Assembly: GCF_010998615.1 (NCBI RefSeq)
Contig: NZ_JAAEAH010000021.1
Location: forward strand, 1-64,000
Direction of reading: 5' to 3'
Source of the DNA: Myxococcus sp. CA023
GTDB lineage: Bacteria; Myxococcota; Myxococcia; Myxococcales; Myxococcaceae
DNA length: 64,000 nucleotides
Shown here: positions 34,826 through 43,284 of the stretch, one piece after another
Layout: the number at the start of each line of letters is the position of its first letter
How positions within the stretch are numbered: the stretch's first letter is position 1
Translations under genes and position numbers: made by a program
Notes under the pieces: model-generated
The model's database searches: none
Told to the model about the DNA's origin: nothing
Seen by the model: only the letters and a program-made list of their open reading frames with translations

Positions 34826-35597
34826 GCGGCAAGCTCCGGCGCCCCTCCATTGGCCGGGGTCCTTCCTCACGGGGCGCCTTGCGCAGCTGGATGAGCTTCA
34901 GCCATACGAGCAACCGCATCACCTGCCAGGTGGGGTCCAGCTCGAAGCGCCTCGCGGCGAAGTCGGGGCGCGCCGGCCGGGCGTGGTGGTTGTTCTGGAA
35001 CAACTCGCCCATGCACACCACGTCCAGGGGCAGCGTGTTGCTCGACTGGTCTCGGGTCGCGAAGTTGCGGTAGCCGTACCGGTGTCCGCACCAGTTCACG
35101 ATGGCGCCATGCACGGGCCCCATCACGAAGTGCAAGGGGAGGAGCGCCCAGTGCCATCGGCGCGTGGCGAAGCGCTTGTAGAAGAGCGTGTAGAGCGCAC
35201 CAAACCCCAGGCGTGAAGTCCAGCTGCTGAAGAAGCGGTCCACGGCGGGCCACTCGGGGTAGCCACCGATGAAGCGTGCCTCGGCCTGGACGCTCCCCGT
35301 GAGCAGGCCTCCGTAGCGGCGCCCCGTTTCCAGCATCATGCGCGGCAGGTGCTTGTGGTGCACGGGGGAGTGCGGGTCACGGTCGGTGTCCGCATAGGCA
35401 TGGTGTTCACGGTGAAGGATCGCGTAGGCGCGTGGGTCGAGGTAGCTCGAGCCCTGCACCAGCGCGGTGCTCAGGTGCAGGGCGCGTTCAGCGCGCGGCG
35501 TCATCGTGAACATCCGGTGCGCGGCATAGCGGTGCTGGAAGAGGCTCTGGAAGAGCACACTCAGCGTCCAATGAGAGGCGAAGGCGAAGGGGATCAT
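34776..35597 (-). CDS. Membrane fatty acid desaturase (acyl-CoA/acyl-lipid)
   Basis: Di-iron membrane desaturase, 273 aa, with the three histidine boxes HRYAAHR (near residue 22), HREHHAYAD (near 62) and NNHHARP (near 200). The HRYAAHRMFTM form is seen in acyl-CoA desaturase-like proteins of other gliding bacteria. It introduces a double bond into fatty acyl chains in the inner membrane. The start is uncertain: ATG 35597 puts the first His box very close to the N-terminus, and a GTG at 35612 adds five residues; relatives often have a slightly longer first helix. The 3' end, a basic tail past the last His box, overlaps the ThDP gene by 50 bases tail to tail. Confidence 0.82.
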   Translation of the reverse strand: MIPFAFASHWTLSVLFQSLFQHRYAAHRMFTMTPRAERALHLSTALVQGSSYLDPRAYAILHREHHAYADTDRDPHSPVHHKHLPRMMLETGRRYGGLLTGSVQAEARFIGGYPEWPAVDRFFSSWTSRLGFGALYTLFYKRFATRRWHWALLPLHFVMGPVHGAIVNWCGHRYGYRNFATRDQSSNTLPLDVVCMGELFQNNHHARPARPDFAARRFELDPTWQVMRLLVWLKLIQLRKAPREEGPRPMEGRRSLPLKTSRRPEAAVSPPSP

Positions 35598-35665
35598 ATT
35601 CGTACAACCCACTGGGGTGTCACCCTTCTGTCAGCCAACGCCCGATACCGGGGAAGGACGGCGGC

Positions 35666-37324
35666 TCACGGCTCGCGAGGCTGGTAGGGGCGGGCGTCCA
35701 GCGGCAGCTCCAGGGAGAAGGTCGTTCCGGTCGCGGCGTCACTCTGGACGGAGACCGTTCCTCCATGTGCTTGCGCACACCCCCAGACGAGCGTCAGTCC
35801 AAGCCCCCAACCCTTCGAAGGGCCTTCCTGCGCGGAGTGGGTCCGGGTGAATGGCTTGAAAATCTGTTCCTGGTCCGCGGGCGCGATGACGGGGCCGCGG
35901 TTGTGGACGGACGCTCGCGCTCGGTCTCCGGCCCGTGTGACGGTGAAGGTGATGGGCTCCGTGGCGGCCCCGTACTTGATGGCGTTGCTGCCCAGGTTCC
36001 AGAGAGCGCGGCGGAGCTCCTCCGCGCTCCAGATTCCCCGGACGCGCTCCTCCGCCTGGAGGACGAAGCGGTCCCCATGGAGCGCAATCAGCTCTTCGAC
36101 CACTTCCTGCGCGACACCGCCCAGGTCGCACATGTCGAGGCGAAGCGGGAGCCGCTGGCCCCCCTGGATGCGGTTCGCGTCGAGGAGATCCCTCACCATC
36201 CGGTCGGTGCGTTCGATGTTCCGGTCAATACGCAGCGCCAGGTCGCGTCGTTGGTCGAGTCGCTCGGGATGCCGCATGAGAAGCTGAGCCCCCGACTTCG
36301 CCGCCGACAGGGGGCCGCGAAGGTCGTGGGCGAGCACCGAGACGAAGTGCTCGCGAAGCGCTCGCTCGGCCTGCAACGCTTCGATTTTCTCGCGCAAATT
36401 CGCGTACAGCTTGGCGTTGTCCAGGTGGACGCTCAGCTGCTGGCCCAGAGACAGGAGCCGCCCCTTCTCCCGGGCTGTGAATTCCCGGACCTCGGCAAGG
36501 CCGACATACATGATGCCTACCAGTGCGCGGTGGGGGGGAAGCCGAACCCCGAGCAGCGAACGAAGTCCGCTCTGACGCAGCGGAGGGCTCACCTCGATCG
36601 ACGTCGTCTCGGCATCCAGGACCGAGCTGGTCTCCTCGCCCGCGGCGGCAACCCTGCCAGGAAAGGACGCAGGATTCATGGAGGCCGCGTAGTGCTCGAG
36701 CTGCTCGCTCGCCAATCCCGCGGCGGCCGCGGTGACGAGCTGTTCCCCCTGGGCCTCATACAGGAGCACGGCACCACTCTGGGCGCCCATCGCCTCGATG
36801 ATCAACTCGAGGACATCCTTCAAGTGGTCACGCAGGGATGCCGCATCCCCCTCGACAAGCGCCTCACTGGCCACCTTCTGGAGCAGTCGCAGGTATCGCT
36901 TCTCCGTCTGCTCATCCTCCAGCAGGTGACGGCTGAAGAGTTCCGACACGGCGGTCGAAGCGGCATGCAGCTCGGAGAAGAGCCGCTCGACGTCAAGGGC
37001 GCTAGGGCGGGCTTCAGGCGAAGCGTTCGCCCACATGCTGGCGATGCACCGTCCCAGGATGGCGAACTCCTCGATGACCTCCGCCACATTGAAGCCCTGC
37101 CGGAGGCGGGCGGCTACATGCGTCTCGACGTGCGCCCGCCGCGCGTGGGCAAGCGCACCGGGCGCCCCTTCCTCGTCAGCGAGCGAGGCCACGTAGACAG
37201 GCATGATGTTCTTGAACTCGGGGGCGTCGAGCCCTCGAGCGGACGCGGCCTGAGCTGCCTGCTCGAACCACCGCCGGATGATTTCCTCTTGATGTCGACG
37301 GATGATGCCCGCAACGCTCGTCAT
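35666..37324 (-). CDS. Sensor histidine kinase with RsbRD-like and GAF domains
   Basis: Soluble sensor kinase, 552 aa. The N-terminus (about 1-160, IIRRHQEEIIRRWFEQAAQA) resembles the RsbRD_N helical sensor domain. A GAF domain follows (about 170-310, AVLLYEAQGEQLVTAAAAGL), then HisKA with phospho-acceptor H333 in VLAHDLRGPLSAAKSG, then the ATPase with N box LWNLGSNAIKYGA and G boxes KGWGLGLTLVW and TGTTFSLELPL. No membrane helix is present, so the signal is intracellular. No response regulator gene is adjacent, which is common for orphan kinases in Myxococcus. It lies between the desaturase and the divergent Rieske gene; membrane lipid control is only a guess. Confidence 0.87.
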   Translation of the reverse strand: MTSVAGIIRRHQEEIIRRWFEQAAQAASARGLDAPEFKNIMPVYVASLADEEGAPGALAHARRAHVETHVAARLRQGFNVAEVIEEFAILGRCIASMWANASPEARPSALDVERLFSELHAASTAVSELFSRHLLEDEQTEKRYLRLLQKVASEALVEGDAASLRDHLKDVLELIIEAMGAQSGAVLLYEAQGEQLVTAAAAGLASEQLEHYAASMNPASFPGRVAAAGEETSSVLDAETTSIEVSPPLRQSGLRSLLGVRLPPHRALVGIMYVGLAEVREFTAREKGRLLSLGQQLSVHLDNAKLYANLREKIEALQAERALREHFVSVLAHDLRGPLSAAKSGAQLLMRHPERLDQRRDLALRIDRNIERTDRMVRDLLDANRIQGGQRLPLRLDMCDLGGVAQEVVEELIALHGDRFVLQAEERVRGIWSAEELRRALWNLGSNAIKYGAATEPITFTVTRAGDRARASVHNRGPVIAPADQEQIFKPFTRTHSAQEGPSKGWGLGLTLVWGCAQAHGGTVSVQSDAATGTTFSLELPLDARPYQPREP

Positions 37325-37434
37325 CGGGAGTCCTCATCCTCGATGATGGACATCGCCTGCTGCTTCCCGCATCCGGAGACACTCACTCAGCGTGCAGATG
37401 GCCACAGGGCGGGACGGTCCGTTAGGGTCTCGAC

Positions 37435-38394
37435 ATGGTGGTGAAGATTGCCTCGCGGCCGGAGCCTGTGCGTCACCCCGAGCCAGGCCGGCTGCGCGCG
37501 TGGCACCTCGTGTGCCCCTCCGAGGCGCTCCGGCCTGCGCAGGTGATGCGCTGGAGCACGGGCGCGCGGGAGCTGGTGATCTTCCGGGGACGGAGCGGCG
37601 CGGTCCACGCGCTCGCCGCCCATTGTCCCCACATGGGCGCGCACCTGGGCGGTGGCACCGTGGTGGGTGATTCGCTGCGGTGTCCGCTCCACCACTGGCA
37701 GTTCGACGGCAGCGGCACCTGCCGAGGGAAGACGGCACAGCGGGCCTTCCCCGTGGTGGAGCGGTACGGCGCCATCCTGGTCTTCAATGGCCCGGTGGTG
37801 CTCTTTCCTCCGCCGGAGGTGGGCAGCGGGGCGTTGCGCTGGGGCACGTCGGCTCGCTTCGCGGTGCGTTGTGATTGGCTGCCCGTGGTGGCCAATGCCT
37901 TCGACTTGGAGCACCTTCGCACGGTGCACCATCGCGAGTTGCGGGACGCGCCAGTGGTGGAGCGCCCGGACCCGTTCACCTTGCGCGTGCGGTACACGTC
38001 CCGCGTCATGGGCAGCGGGCTCAGTGACCGGGTGATGAAGTTCCTGTCCAGTGATCGCATCGGTGTCACGCTCACGTTGCATGGCGGCACGCTCCTGTCC
38101 GTGGAGAGCGACCTGGGGCGCACGCGCAGCGCGTTGCTCGCTGGCCTTCATCAGAGCGAGGAGGGGTTGTTCGTGCGGCTGGCCTTCGCCGCGCGCCGCA
38201 GCCGGCTTCCGGGGGTGGACTGGCTGGCGCTCCAGGTGTCGCGGTGGCTGTTCACGTCGTTCCTGCGGCGCGACTTGTCCGTGCTCGACGGGATGCGTTT
38301 CAACCGGGCGGGGGCGGCGGCGGACCCGGTGCTGCGCCAGGTGCTCGACTTCACCGACAGCCTGCCGGAGGCGCCCGATGACGACCGCGGGTGA
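37435..38394 (+). CDS. Rieske non-heme iron oxygenase
   Basis: 319-aa Rieske-type oxygenase. The 2Fe-2S motif is complete: CPHMGAHL and CPLHHWQFD (C-x-H...C-x2-H). The C-terminal part should hold mononuclear iron, with candidate ligands in NAFDLEHLRTVHH (the D/E-x-x-H...H pattern) near residue 160. The general architecture resembles single-component-alpha Rieske oxygenases such as the sterol 7-desaturase (DAF-36/Neverland) and VanA/KshA groups rather than aromatic ring dioxygenases. No ferredoxin or reductase gene is beside it, so electrons must come from elsewhere. It is followed by a desaturase gene that starts 17 bases inside it. The substrate is likely a lipid or terpenoid, inferred from neighbours. 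Confidence 0.8.
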   Translation: MVVKIASRPEPVRHPEPGRLRAWHLVCPSEALRPAQVMRWSTGARELVIFRGRSGAVHALAAHCPHMGAHLGGGTVVGDSLRCPLHHWQFDGSGTCRGKTAQRAFPVVERYGAILVFNGPVVLFPPPEVGSGALRWGTSARFAVRCDWLPVVANAFDLEHLRTVHHRELRDAPVVERPDPFTLRVRYTSRVMGSGLSDRVMKFLSSDRIGVTLTLHGGTLLSVESDLGRTRSALLAGLHQSEEGLFVRLAFAARRSRLPGVDWLALQVSRWLFTSFLRRDLSVLDGMRFNRAGAAADPVLRQVLDFTDSLPEAPDDDRG

Positions 38395-39304
38395 GGGCGA
38401 GGGAACCCCGATTCCGGCCGCGCTCAACGCCGTGCTCCTGGTCTGTGCCATGGCGGCCTGTGCCGGATGCTTGTGGCTGGCGTCACACGCGGAGCGACTC
38501 GCGCTCCAGGTACTGGCCGCGGTGGTCTTCTCCTTCGTCAACAACACCGTGTTCTCGCTGCTGCATGAGGCCACGCACGGCGTGCTGCACCCCGTGCGGC
38601 GGGTGAACGACACGCTGGGCCGGGTGGCCGCGGCGTTCTTTCCCACGTCCTTCACGATGCAGCGTGCCTTCCACCTGAACCACCACCGCCACAACCGGAC
38701 GCACTTGGAGCAGTTCGACTACTTCCGGCCCGGAGACAACCGCTTCCTGAAGCGGGCGCAGTGGTACTCCATCCTCACAGGGCTCTACTGGCTGTTCGTC
38801 CCGGTGGGGGCGGTGGTCTTCGCGCTCGTTCCCGGATTGCTGCACCGGCTGCGCGGCACGGGCACCCGGTACGGCGAGCAGACGGGCGCGGACGCGTACC
38901 TCGGACGCCTGGAAGCAGCGCCTGGAGGCGCGATCCGCGCGGAGGTGTTGCTGGCGGTCTGTGTACAGATGGGGCTCGTGTTGGCGTTGGATGTGTCCGC
39001 GATGGGGTGGGGGATCTGCTACGCGGCCTTCGCCATCAACTGGAGCGCGCTCCAATACGCGGACCATGCGTGGTCACCGCTGCATGTCCGTGACGGCGCG
39101 TGGGACCTGCGCGTGGCCGCTCCGGTGCGGTGGCTGTTCCTCAACTACCACTATCACCGGGCCCATCACCGGCACCCGCATGTGCCCTGGCTCTACCTGG
39201 GGCGCTACGTGGACCCGGAGGTGGCGCGACCGTCCTTCCTGCGCATCTGGCTGTCCATGTGGCGAGGCCCTCGGCCACTGCCCTCCGCAATGGAGGAGCG
39301 ATGA
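38378..39304 (+). CDS. Membrane fatty acid desaturase / carotenoid hydroxylase-like protein
   Basis: Di-iron membrane protein of the FA_desaturase superfamily, 308 aa, about four helices. Histidine boxes are HEATHG (about 63-68), HLNHHRHN (about 96-103) and HYHRAHHRHPHVPW near 265. The layout (HEATHG plus NHHRHN) resembles fatty acid desaturases and also ketolases/hydroxylases of carotenoids and sterols. ATG 38378 lies in the Rieske gene; the stop codon overlaps the next start by four bases. The tight coupling implies that the three proteins act on one pathway. Confidence 0.82.
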   Translation: MTTAGEGEGTPIPAALNAVLLVCAMAACAGCLWLASHAERLALQVLAAVVFSFVNNTVFSLLHEATHGVLHPVRRVNDTLGRVAAAFFPTSFTMQRAFHLNHHRHNRTHLEQFDYFRPGDNRFLKRAQWYSILTGLYWLFVPVGAVVFALVPGLLHRLRGTGTRYGEQTGADAYLGRLEAAPGGAIRAEVLLAVCVQMGLVLALDVSAMGWGICYAAFAINWSALQYADHAWSPLHVRDGAWDLRVAAPVRWLFLNYHYHRAHHRHPHVPWLYLGRYVDPEVARPSFLRIWLSMWRGPRPLPSAMEER

Positions 39305-40800
39305 GCCCGCGTCCCGTGTTGTTCGGCTGGCCACGCAAGGAGGAGCTGGCCCTCACGGCAGCCATGGCCACGGGCTTCGCCCTGTTCTTCGTGGCTATTT
39401 ACGGCGGCGCGAGCTGGCTCACGGGCTTCTACACCGGGGGCCTCCGGGTGGAGCTGTCCTTCGAGCGCCACATCCCGTTCATGCCGTCCTGGGCGCTGGT
39501 CTACGTCAGCATGGACGTGCTGCTCCTGCTGTCCCTCTTCGTCTTCCGGACGTGGCGGGACATGGTGCCCTTCGCGCTGGCGCTGTGTGTGGAGACAGCG
39601 CTCGCGGCCGTGTGCTTCCTGCTCTTCCCGGTGGAGGTGGCGTGGCCGCCGCGCGCCGTGGAGGGGACCTGGGCGGGCGTCTTCCAACTGGCGGACACGC
39701 TGAACCTGGAGCGGAACTACCTGCCGTCACTCCACGTGGCCTTCGCCTGCACGGCGGCCCTGGCATACGCGGAGCGGGCGGGGGCGCTGGGGCGTATCCT
39801 CTTCGGCCTGTGGGCGCTGGCCATCGCGGCGTCGACGTTGCTCATCCACGAGCACCACGTGGTGGACGTGGTCGCTGGGGCGTTGCTGGCCTGGGGCACC
39901 TGGTGGTGGGTGGATCCCTGGGCGCGCCGCACGGCGTTCCTCGATGCCCTGCGAATCGAAGCCTTGTGCGCCCGGGAGTCCTATCGCTTCGCGCGGCGTC
40001 ACCTGCGTTACGGGCTGATTGCCCTGGTGCTCTACCGCTACGCGGTGAGCCGGTGGTGGCGCGAGGCACGGGTGGCGCGGGTGGGCTTCTGTTTCCTCCA
40101 ACTGGTGGACGACGTGCTGGATGGGGACCGCGCGGTGGACGGAGAGCCGCTCGGCTGGGTGGACGCGCTTCTCTTGGAGTTGGCGTCCGGGCGAGGGGAG
40201 GACCAGGGGACGGCGGCCACGCTGGGGCGCGTGTTGCTCGAGCGGCTGGGAGACGACACGGCCCGCGCCCAGGTCTTCGCGCTGATGCGGACGATGCGCA
40301 AGGACCGGGAGCGGGTGAAGGCCGGACAGTGGTGGAGCGCGGAGGCGCTTCGCGCGCAGCAACGCGACACGTTCTGCTTGTCTGTGGATTTGATGCTGCA
40401 CGTCGCCGGGGCGGGCGTCCGGGCCGAGGACGCGCCCGCGCTGATGGAGGCCTTCGGCTGGTGCTCGGTGATGCGGGACCTGCGAGAGGACCTGGCCCAG
40501 GGGCTCTACAACGTGCCGGATGAGGTCGCGGCGGCCGTCCGTGGCGACGGCGCGGACCCGACGGACATCGACGCGCTGCTGGGAACGGAGGCGGGCCGCG
40601 CGTGGATGACGGTGGAGCACGTCCGGGCCAGGGCGTTGTTGGATGATTCGGCCGGACAGCTGGCGGTGCTGGAGGACCGTCCGGGGCTGGCGTTGCTGCG
40701 CCTGTTCCACCGCTCCATTGAGTCCTTCTGGCGCAAGCGCCTGCCCCGGCGCCATCCCTTCCTGGCCGACGTGACGGCCAGCCGGCTTCAGGGCGTCTGA
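39301..40800 (+). CDS. Fusion of PAP2 phosphatase and head-to-head isoprenoid synthase
   Basis: 499 aa, two enzymes on one chain. The N-terminal membrane part (about 1-215, six helices) is a PAP2/AUR1-like phosphatase or phosphotransferase with SLHVAF (H145) and HEHHVVDVVAG (H185, D189). The C-terminal part (about 225-490) has the fold signatures of the squalene/phytoene synthase group: the Asp-rich motif LVDDVLDGD (D270-D274) and the second motif RDLREDLAQGLYNVP (about 392-406). A PAP2 domain could remove or transfer the diphosphate of a prenyl substrate or product. ATG 39301 has GGAGGAG at 39291-39297 and overlaps the previous stop. I do not know a characterised protein with this arrangement. 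Its last 13 bases overlap the convergent next gene. Confidence 0.78.
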   Translation: MSPRPVLFGWPRKEELALTAAMATGFALFFVAIYGGASWLTGFYTGGLRVELSFERHIPFMPSWALVYVSMDVLLLLSLFVFRTWRDMVPFALALCVETALAAVCFLLFPVEVAWPPRAVEGTWAGVFQLADTLNLERNYLPSLHVAFACTAALAYAERAGALGRILFGLWALAIAASTLLIHEHHVVDVVAGALLAWGTWWWVDPWARRTAFLDALRIEALCARESYRFARRHLRYGLIALVLYRYAVSRWWREARVARVGFCFLQLVDDVLDGDRAVDGEPLGWVDALLLELASGRGEDQGTAATLGRVLLERLGDDTARAQVFALMRTMRKDRERVKAGQWWSAEALRAQQRDTFCLSVDLMLHVAGAGVRAEDAPALMEAFGWCSVMRDLREDLAQGLYNVPDEVAAAVRGDGADPTDIDALLGTEAGRAWMTVEHVRARALLDDSAGQLAVLEDRPGLALLRLFHRSIESFWRKRLPRRHPFLADVTASRLQGV

Positions 40801-41411
40801 GGGGCGGGCTCGGAGCTTCGGCGTCGCAGCCTCCGGCCGATGGCCGCGCCCACCACGAGCGCGCCAAGTCCGATGACCGTCGCTCCCGCGAGCGCGAGGT
40901 GCTTCACCCGCGTGAGGAGGGGATTGTCGAAGACGTTGGTGGAGTAGTGGAACGCGGCGATCCGCCAGCGGTCACCCTCCCGGACCAGGGTGCAGGTCCA
41001 CCGGCCGTCGATGACGATGTCCGTGCCGTCCGTGAGGACGTAGTGGTCCCGCGACGAGCCGCGCGCGATGCCGGTGTCGCCGTACAGGCGGGTCAGGTCG
41101 TCCACCTCGAACTTCGCCCGGATGCGGTCCACGACGCGATTCGGCCCGCGCATCATCTCGTCGTAGTACGCGCGGATGGATTCCTTCCCCACGCGCACGT
41201 CGTTGTTCATCGTGGTGAAGGAGACATCCGGGTGCAGGTGGCTCAGCAGCCGGTCGATGTCCTGGGCATTGAGGGCGTCTTCCATCTCCTGCTTGAGGGC
41301 GCGCAGGGCGTCATGGGTGGCGGCGTCGGCGGTGGGTTGCTGGGCCAGCACCGCGGACGGCAGGAACGCGAACAGCAGCGCCACCACACAACAGCCAGGC
41401 AAGCGGATCAT
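40788..41411 (-). CDS. SnoaL/DUF4440-like protein with signal peptide and C-terminal membrane helix
   Basis: 207 aa. A signal peptide ends VLAQQ (about 1-24); residues 35-150 form an NTF2-like/SnoaL domain (ALKQEMEDALNAQDIDRLLS, then GRWTCTLVREGDRWRIAAFHYS). A C-terminal membrane helix (about 172-192) is followed by a basic RRLRRRS tail. The domain would face the periplasm, tethered to the inner membrane. SnoaL-like proteins may bind small polyketide or steroid-like ligands or act as isomerases; no catalytic residues can be assigned here. It is convergent with the lipid gene cluster, so a link to it is possible but unproven. Confidence 0.7.
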   Translation of the reverse strand: MIRLPGCCVVALLFAFLPSAVLAQQPTADAATHDALRALKQEMEDALNAQDIDRLLSHLHPDVSFTTMNNDVRVGKESIRAYYDEMMRGPNRVVDRIRAKFEVDDLTRLYGDTGIARGSSRDHYVLTDGTDIVIDGRWTCTLVREGDRWRIAAFHYSTNVFDNPLLTRVKHLALAGATVIGLGALVVGAAIGRRLRRRSSEPAPQTP

Positions 41412-41599
41412 CGAGGCTCCGGAGGGGTGAATCCGCCCATCCTAGAAAGGCTTCCGGCCGGTGGTGCATGGAAGTTGCCGTCCGAATTGCCCCGGGGACC
41501 CGAGGGACGGTGGACAGGGGCCCACGCCCCGGGGTGATTCCCGCCGCGCTGGCACGCACCTATCCATCTGCGCCAGGTCCAATTCCCAGGAGGCGTGCC

Positions 41600-42544
41600 A
41601 TGAAGGATCGTCCCGCAACGCTCGTACTGTCCGGCGGTGGGGCCAAGGGAGCCTTCCAGGTCGGCGCCGAGCGCGTCCTCCGGGAGGTCCACGGCTTCCG
41701 CTGGGAGCGCATCTTCGGCGTGTCCGTGGGTGCCCTGAACGCCGCGCTGCTGGCCCAGCACTCCTACCGGGCACTGAATGACATCTGGTTGAACATCCGC
41801 GAGGCGGACCTCTACCGGAAGCTGCCGTGGCCGCTCGTGGCCCTGCGCGTGGGTCTGTTCCGCAAGCTGGGGCTGTACGACAACACGCCCATGCGGGAGC
41901 TGATCCAGCGGCACCTCGCCGGACACCGCTTTTGGGTGCCCGCCCACGTGGGGCGCGTGTCCCTGGTCTCTGGCAACTACGAGCTGGTGCCCAGCGATTC
42001 GAGGGACTTCCTGGACGCCGTCTGGCAGAGCTCGACGTTGCCCATCCTCTGGGAGCCCATCGGCGCGTCGGCCCTGGTCGACGGGGGCCTGCGCAACGCC
42101 ACGCCCCTGGGGGATGCGCTGGAGTTCGGCCCGACGGAAATCGTCGTCATCGTCTGCTCACCATCCCAGATCGAACGGGCGAAGCCGCCGGCCAATCTCC
42201 TGGAGGTGGCCACGCGCTGCCTGGCCGACATCACCCTCAACGAAATCCTTCTCAATGACGTGGATTCCTTCGTGCGCATCAACGACATCGTCCGTCAGGC
42301 CTACGACGCGGGGCTCACCGTGCGGCGTCCGGATGGGGTGCCCTACCGGTACTGCCGCATCACCGTCATCGAGCCCGCACGGCCCATGGGGGACATGTTG
42401 GACTTCGCGCCGGAGGTGATCCGGATGCGGCTGCGACATGGTGAGGAGATGGCTCGGGCCGTCTCGCTGCCCACGGGCGTGGGCCCAGGGGAGCGCGTGC
42501 AGCGCCGCGTGGAGCTCTTCCCGGAGCCCCCCATGCATGCCTAG
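41600..42544 (+). CDS. Patatin-like phospholipase
   Basis: 314-aa patatin-family serine hydrolase with the Ser-Asp dyad: oxyanion loop SGGGAKG (11-17), nucleophile in GVSVG (S42) and DGG (D161). It probably hydrolyses phospholipid acyl esters. It has no signal peptide, so it is cytoplasmic or exported by a non-Sec route. ATG 41600 has a perfect AGGAGG at 41588-41593; the longer frame from 41468 is not supported. Its TAG stop shares the CTAG tetramer with the stop of the convergent gene. Confidence 0.88.
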   Translation: MKDRPATLVLSGGGAKGAFQVGAERVLREVHGFRWERIFGVSVGALNAALLAQHSYRALNDIWLNIREADLYRKLPWPLVALRVGLFRKLGLYDNTPMRELIQRHLAGHRFWVPAHVGRVSLVSGNYELVPSDSRDFLDAVWQSSTLPILWEPIGASALVDGGLRNATPLGDALEFGPTEIVVIVCSPSQIERAKPPANLLEVATRCLADITLNEILLNDVDSFVRINDIVRQAYDAGLTVRRPDGVPYRYCRITVIEPARPMGDMLDFAPEVIRMRLRHGEEMARAVSLPTGVGPGERVQRRVELFPEPPMHA

Positions 42545-43284
42545 AACGCTGCGGACTTGGCCGTCGCTTCGGAATGACCGATGGTGCGTCGCGCGGGCGG
42601 CGGCGGTTCCGCGCGTGGCTCCGGCGCTTCTTCGTTGAGATCCTTGTAGAAGCGCCGCCCGATGTAGGCGCCGAGCACCAGCGACACCACCAGGCCCACG
42701 GCGGCGACCGCCGTCATCGTCGTGCGGCCCTGGGCCAGACCACTGCCGAGCTGCGCCGCGAGGAAGGTGCCAGGAATGGTGCCAATCATGATGCCGGCCA
42801 GCGTGGGCATCAGCCTCGCTCCGCTCGCCGCCGCTGCCGCCAGCATCACGTCGGTGGGGCACAGCGGATTGATGCAGGCGGTGAAGGCGAAGAGGAAGTC
42901 ATGCCGCCTCGCCGCCCGCACCAGTGCGGGGTACTTGCTGCCAGCCAGGCGCTTCATCAGCCCAGTGCCCAACCTGCGCGCCGCCGCGAAAAGCAGCAGG
43001 CCCGACAGCAAGCCGCCCGTTAGTGAATAGAGGGTCGCTGCAAGCGTGCCAAACATCATCCCGCCCACGGCCGTCAGCAGTTGACCCGGAAGCAGTGTCA
43101 CGGGCCGGATGGCAAGGAAGCCGATGTATGCAATGGGCGCCCACTTCCCGAAGGGCTCCAACCAGCTGGCGAGGCGCTGCTGGTCGACGAAGTCCGGCCC
43201 GAGCAGCCGGAGTGCGACAAGCCCCCCCACTGAGACGAGCATCGGGGCCAACACCCGGAGCCAGGTCTTCACCGACTGCGCCAC
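42541..43284 (-). CDS. TVP38/TMEM64 (VTT domain) membrane protein
   Basis: 247 aa, about five helices, VTT/SNARE-associated (DedA-related) family. The conserved core is FLAIRPVTLLPGQLLTAVGGMMFG and the later helix segment FLFAFTACINPLCPTDVMLA, which fits the TVP38 pattern. Proteins of this group are membrane homeostasis factors or lipid scramblases; the exact role is unknown. GTG 43284 is chosen because GGGGGAGG lies six bases before it; the frame continues upstream but through antisense of the KGG gene, which makes no sense as protein. It is divergent from the KGG gene, with the palindrome at 43444 between them. Confidence 0.78.
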   Translation of the reverse strand: MAQSVKTWLRVLAPMLVSVGGLVALRLLGPDFVDQQRLASWLEPFGKWAPIAYIGFLAIRPVTLLPGQLLTAVGGMMFGTLAATLYSLTGGLLSGLLLFAAARRLGTGLMKRLAGSKYPALVRAARRHDFLFAFTACINPLCPTDVMLAAAAASGARLMPTLAGIMIGTIPGTFLAAQLGSGLAQGRTTMTAVAAVGLVVSLVLGAYIGRRFYKDLNEEAPEPRAEPPPPARRTIGHSEATAKSAAF

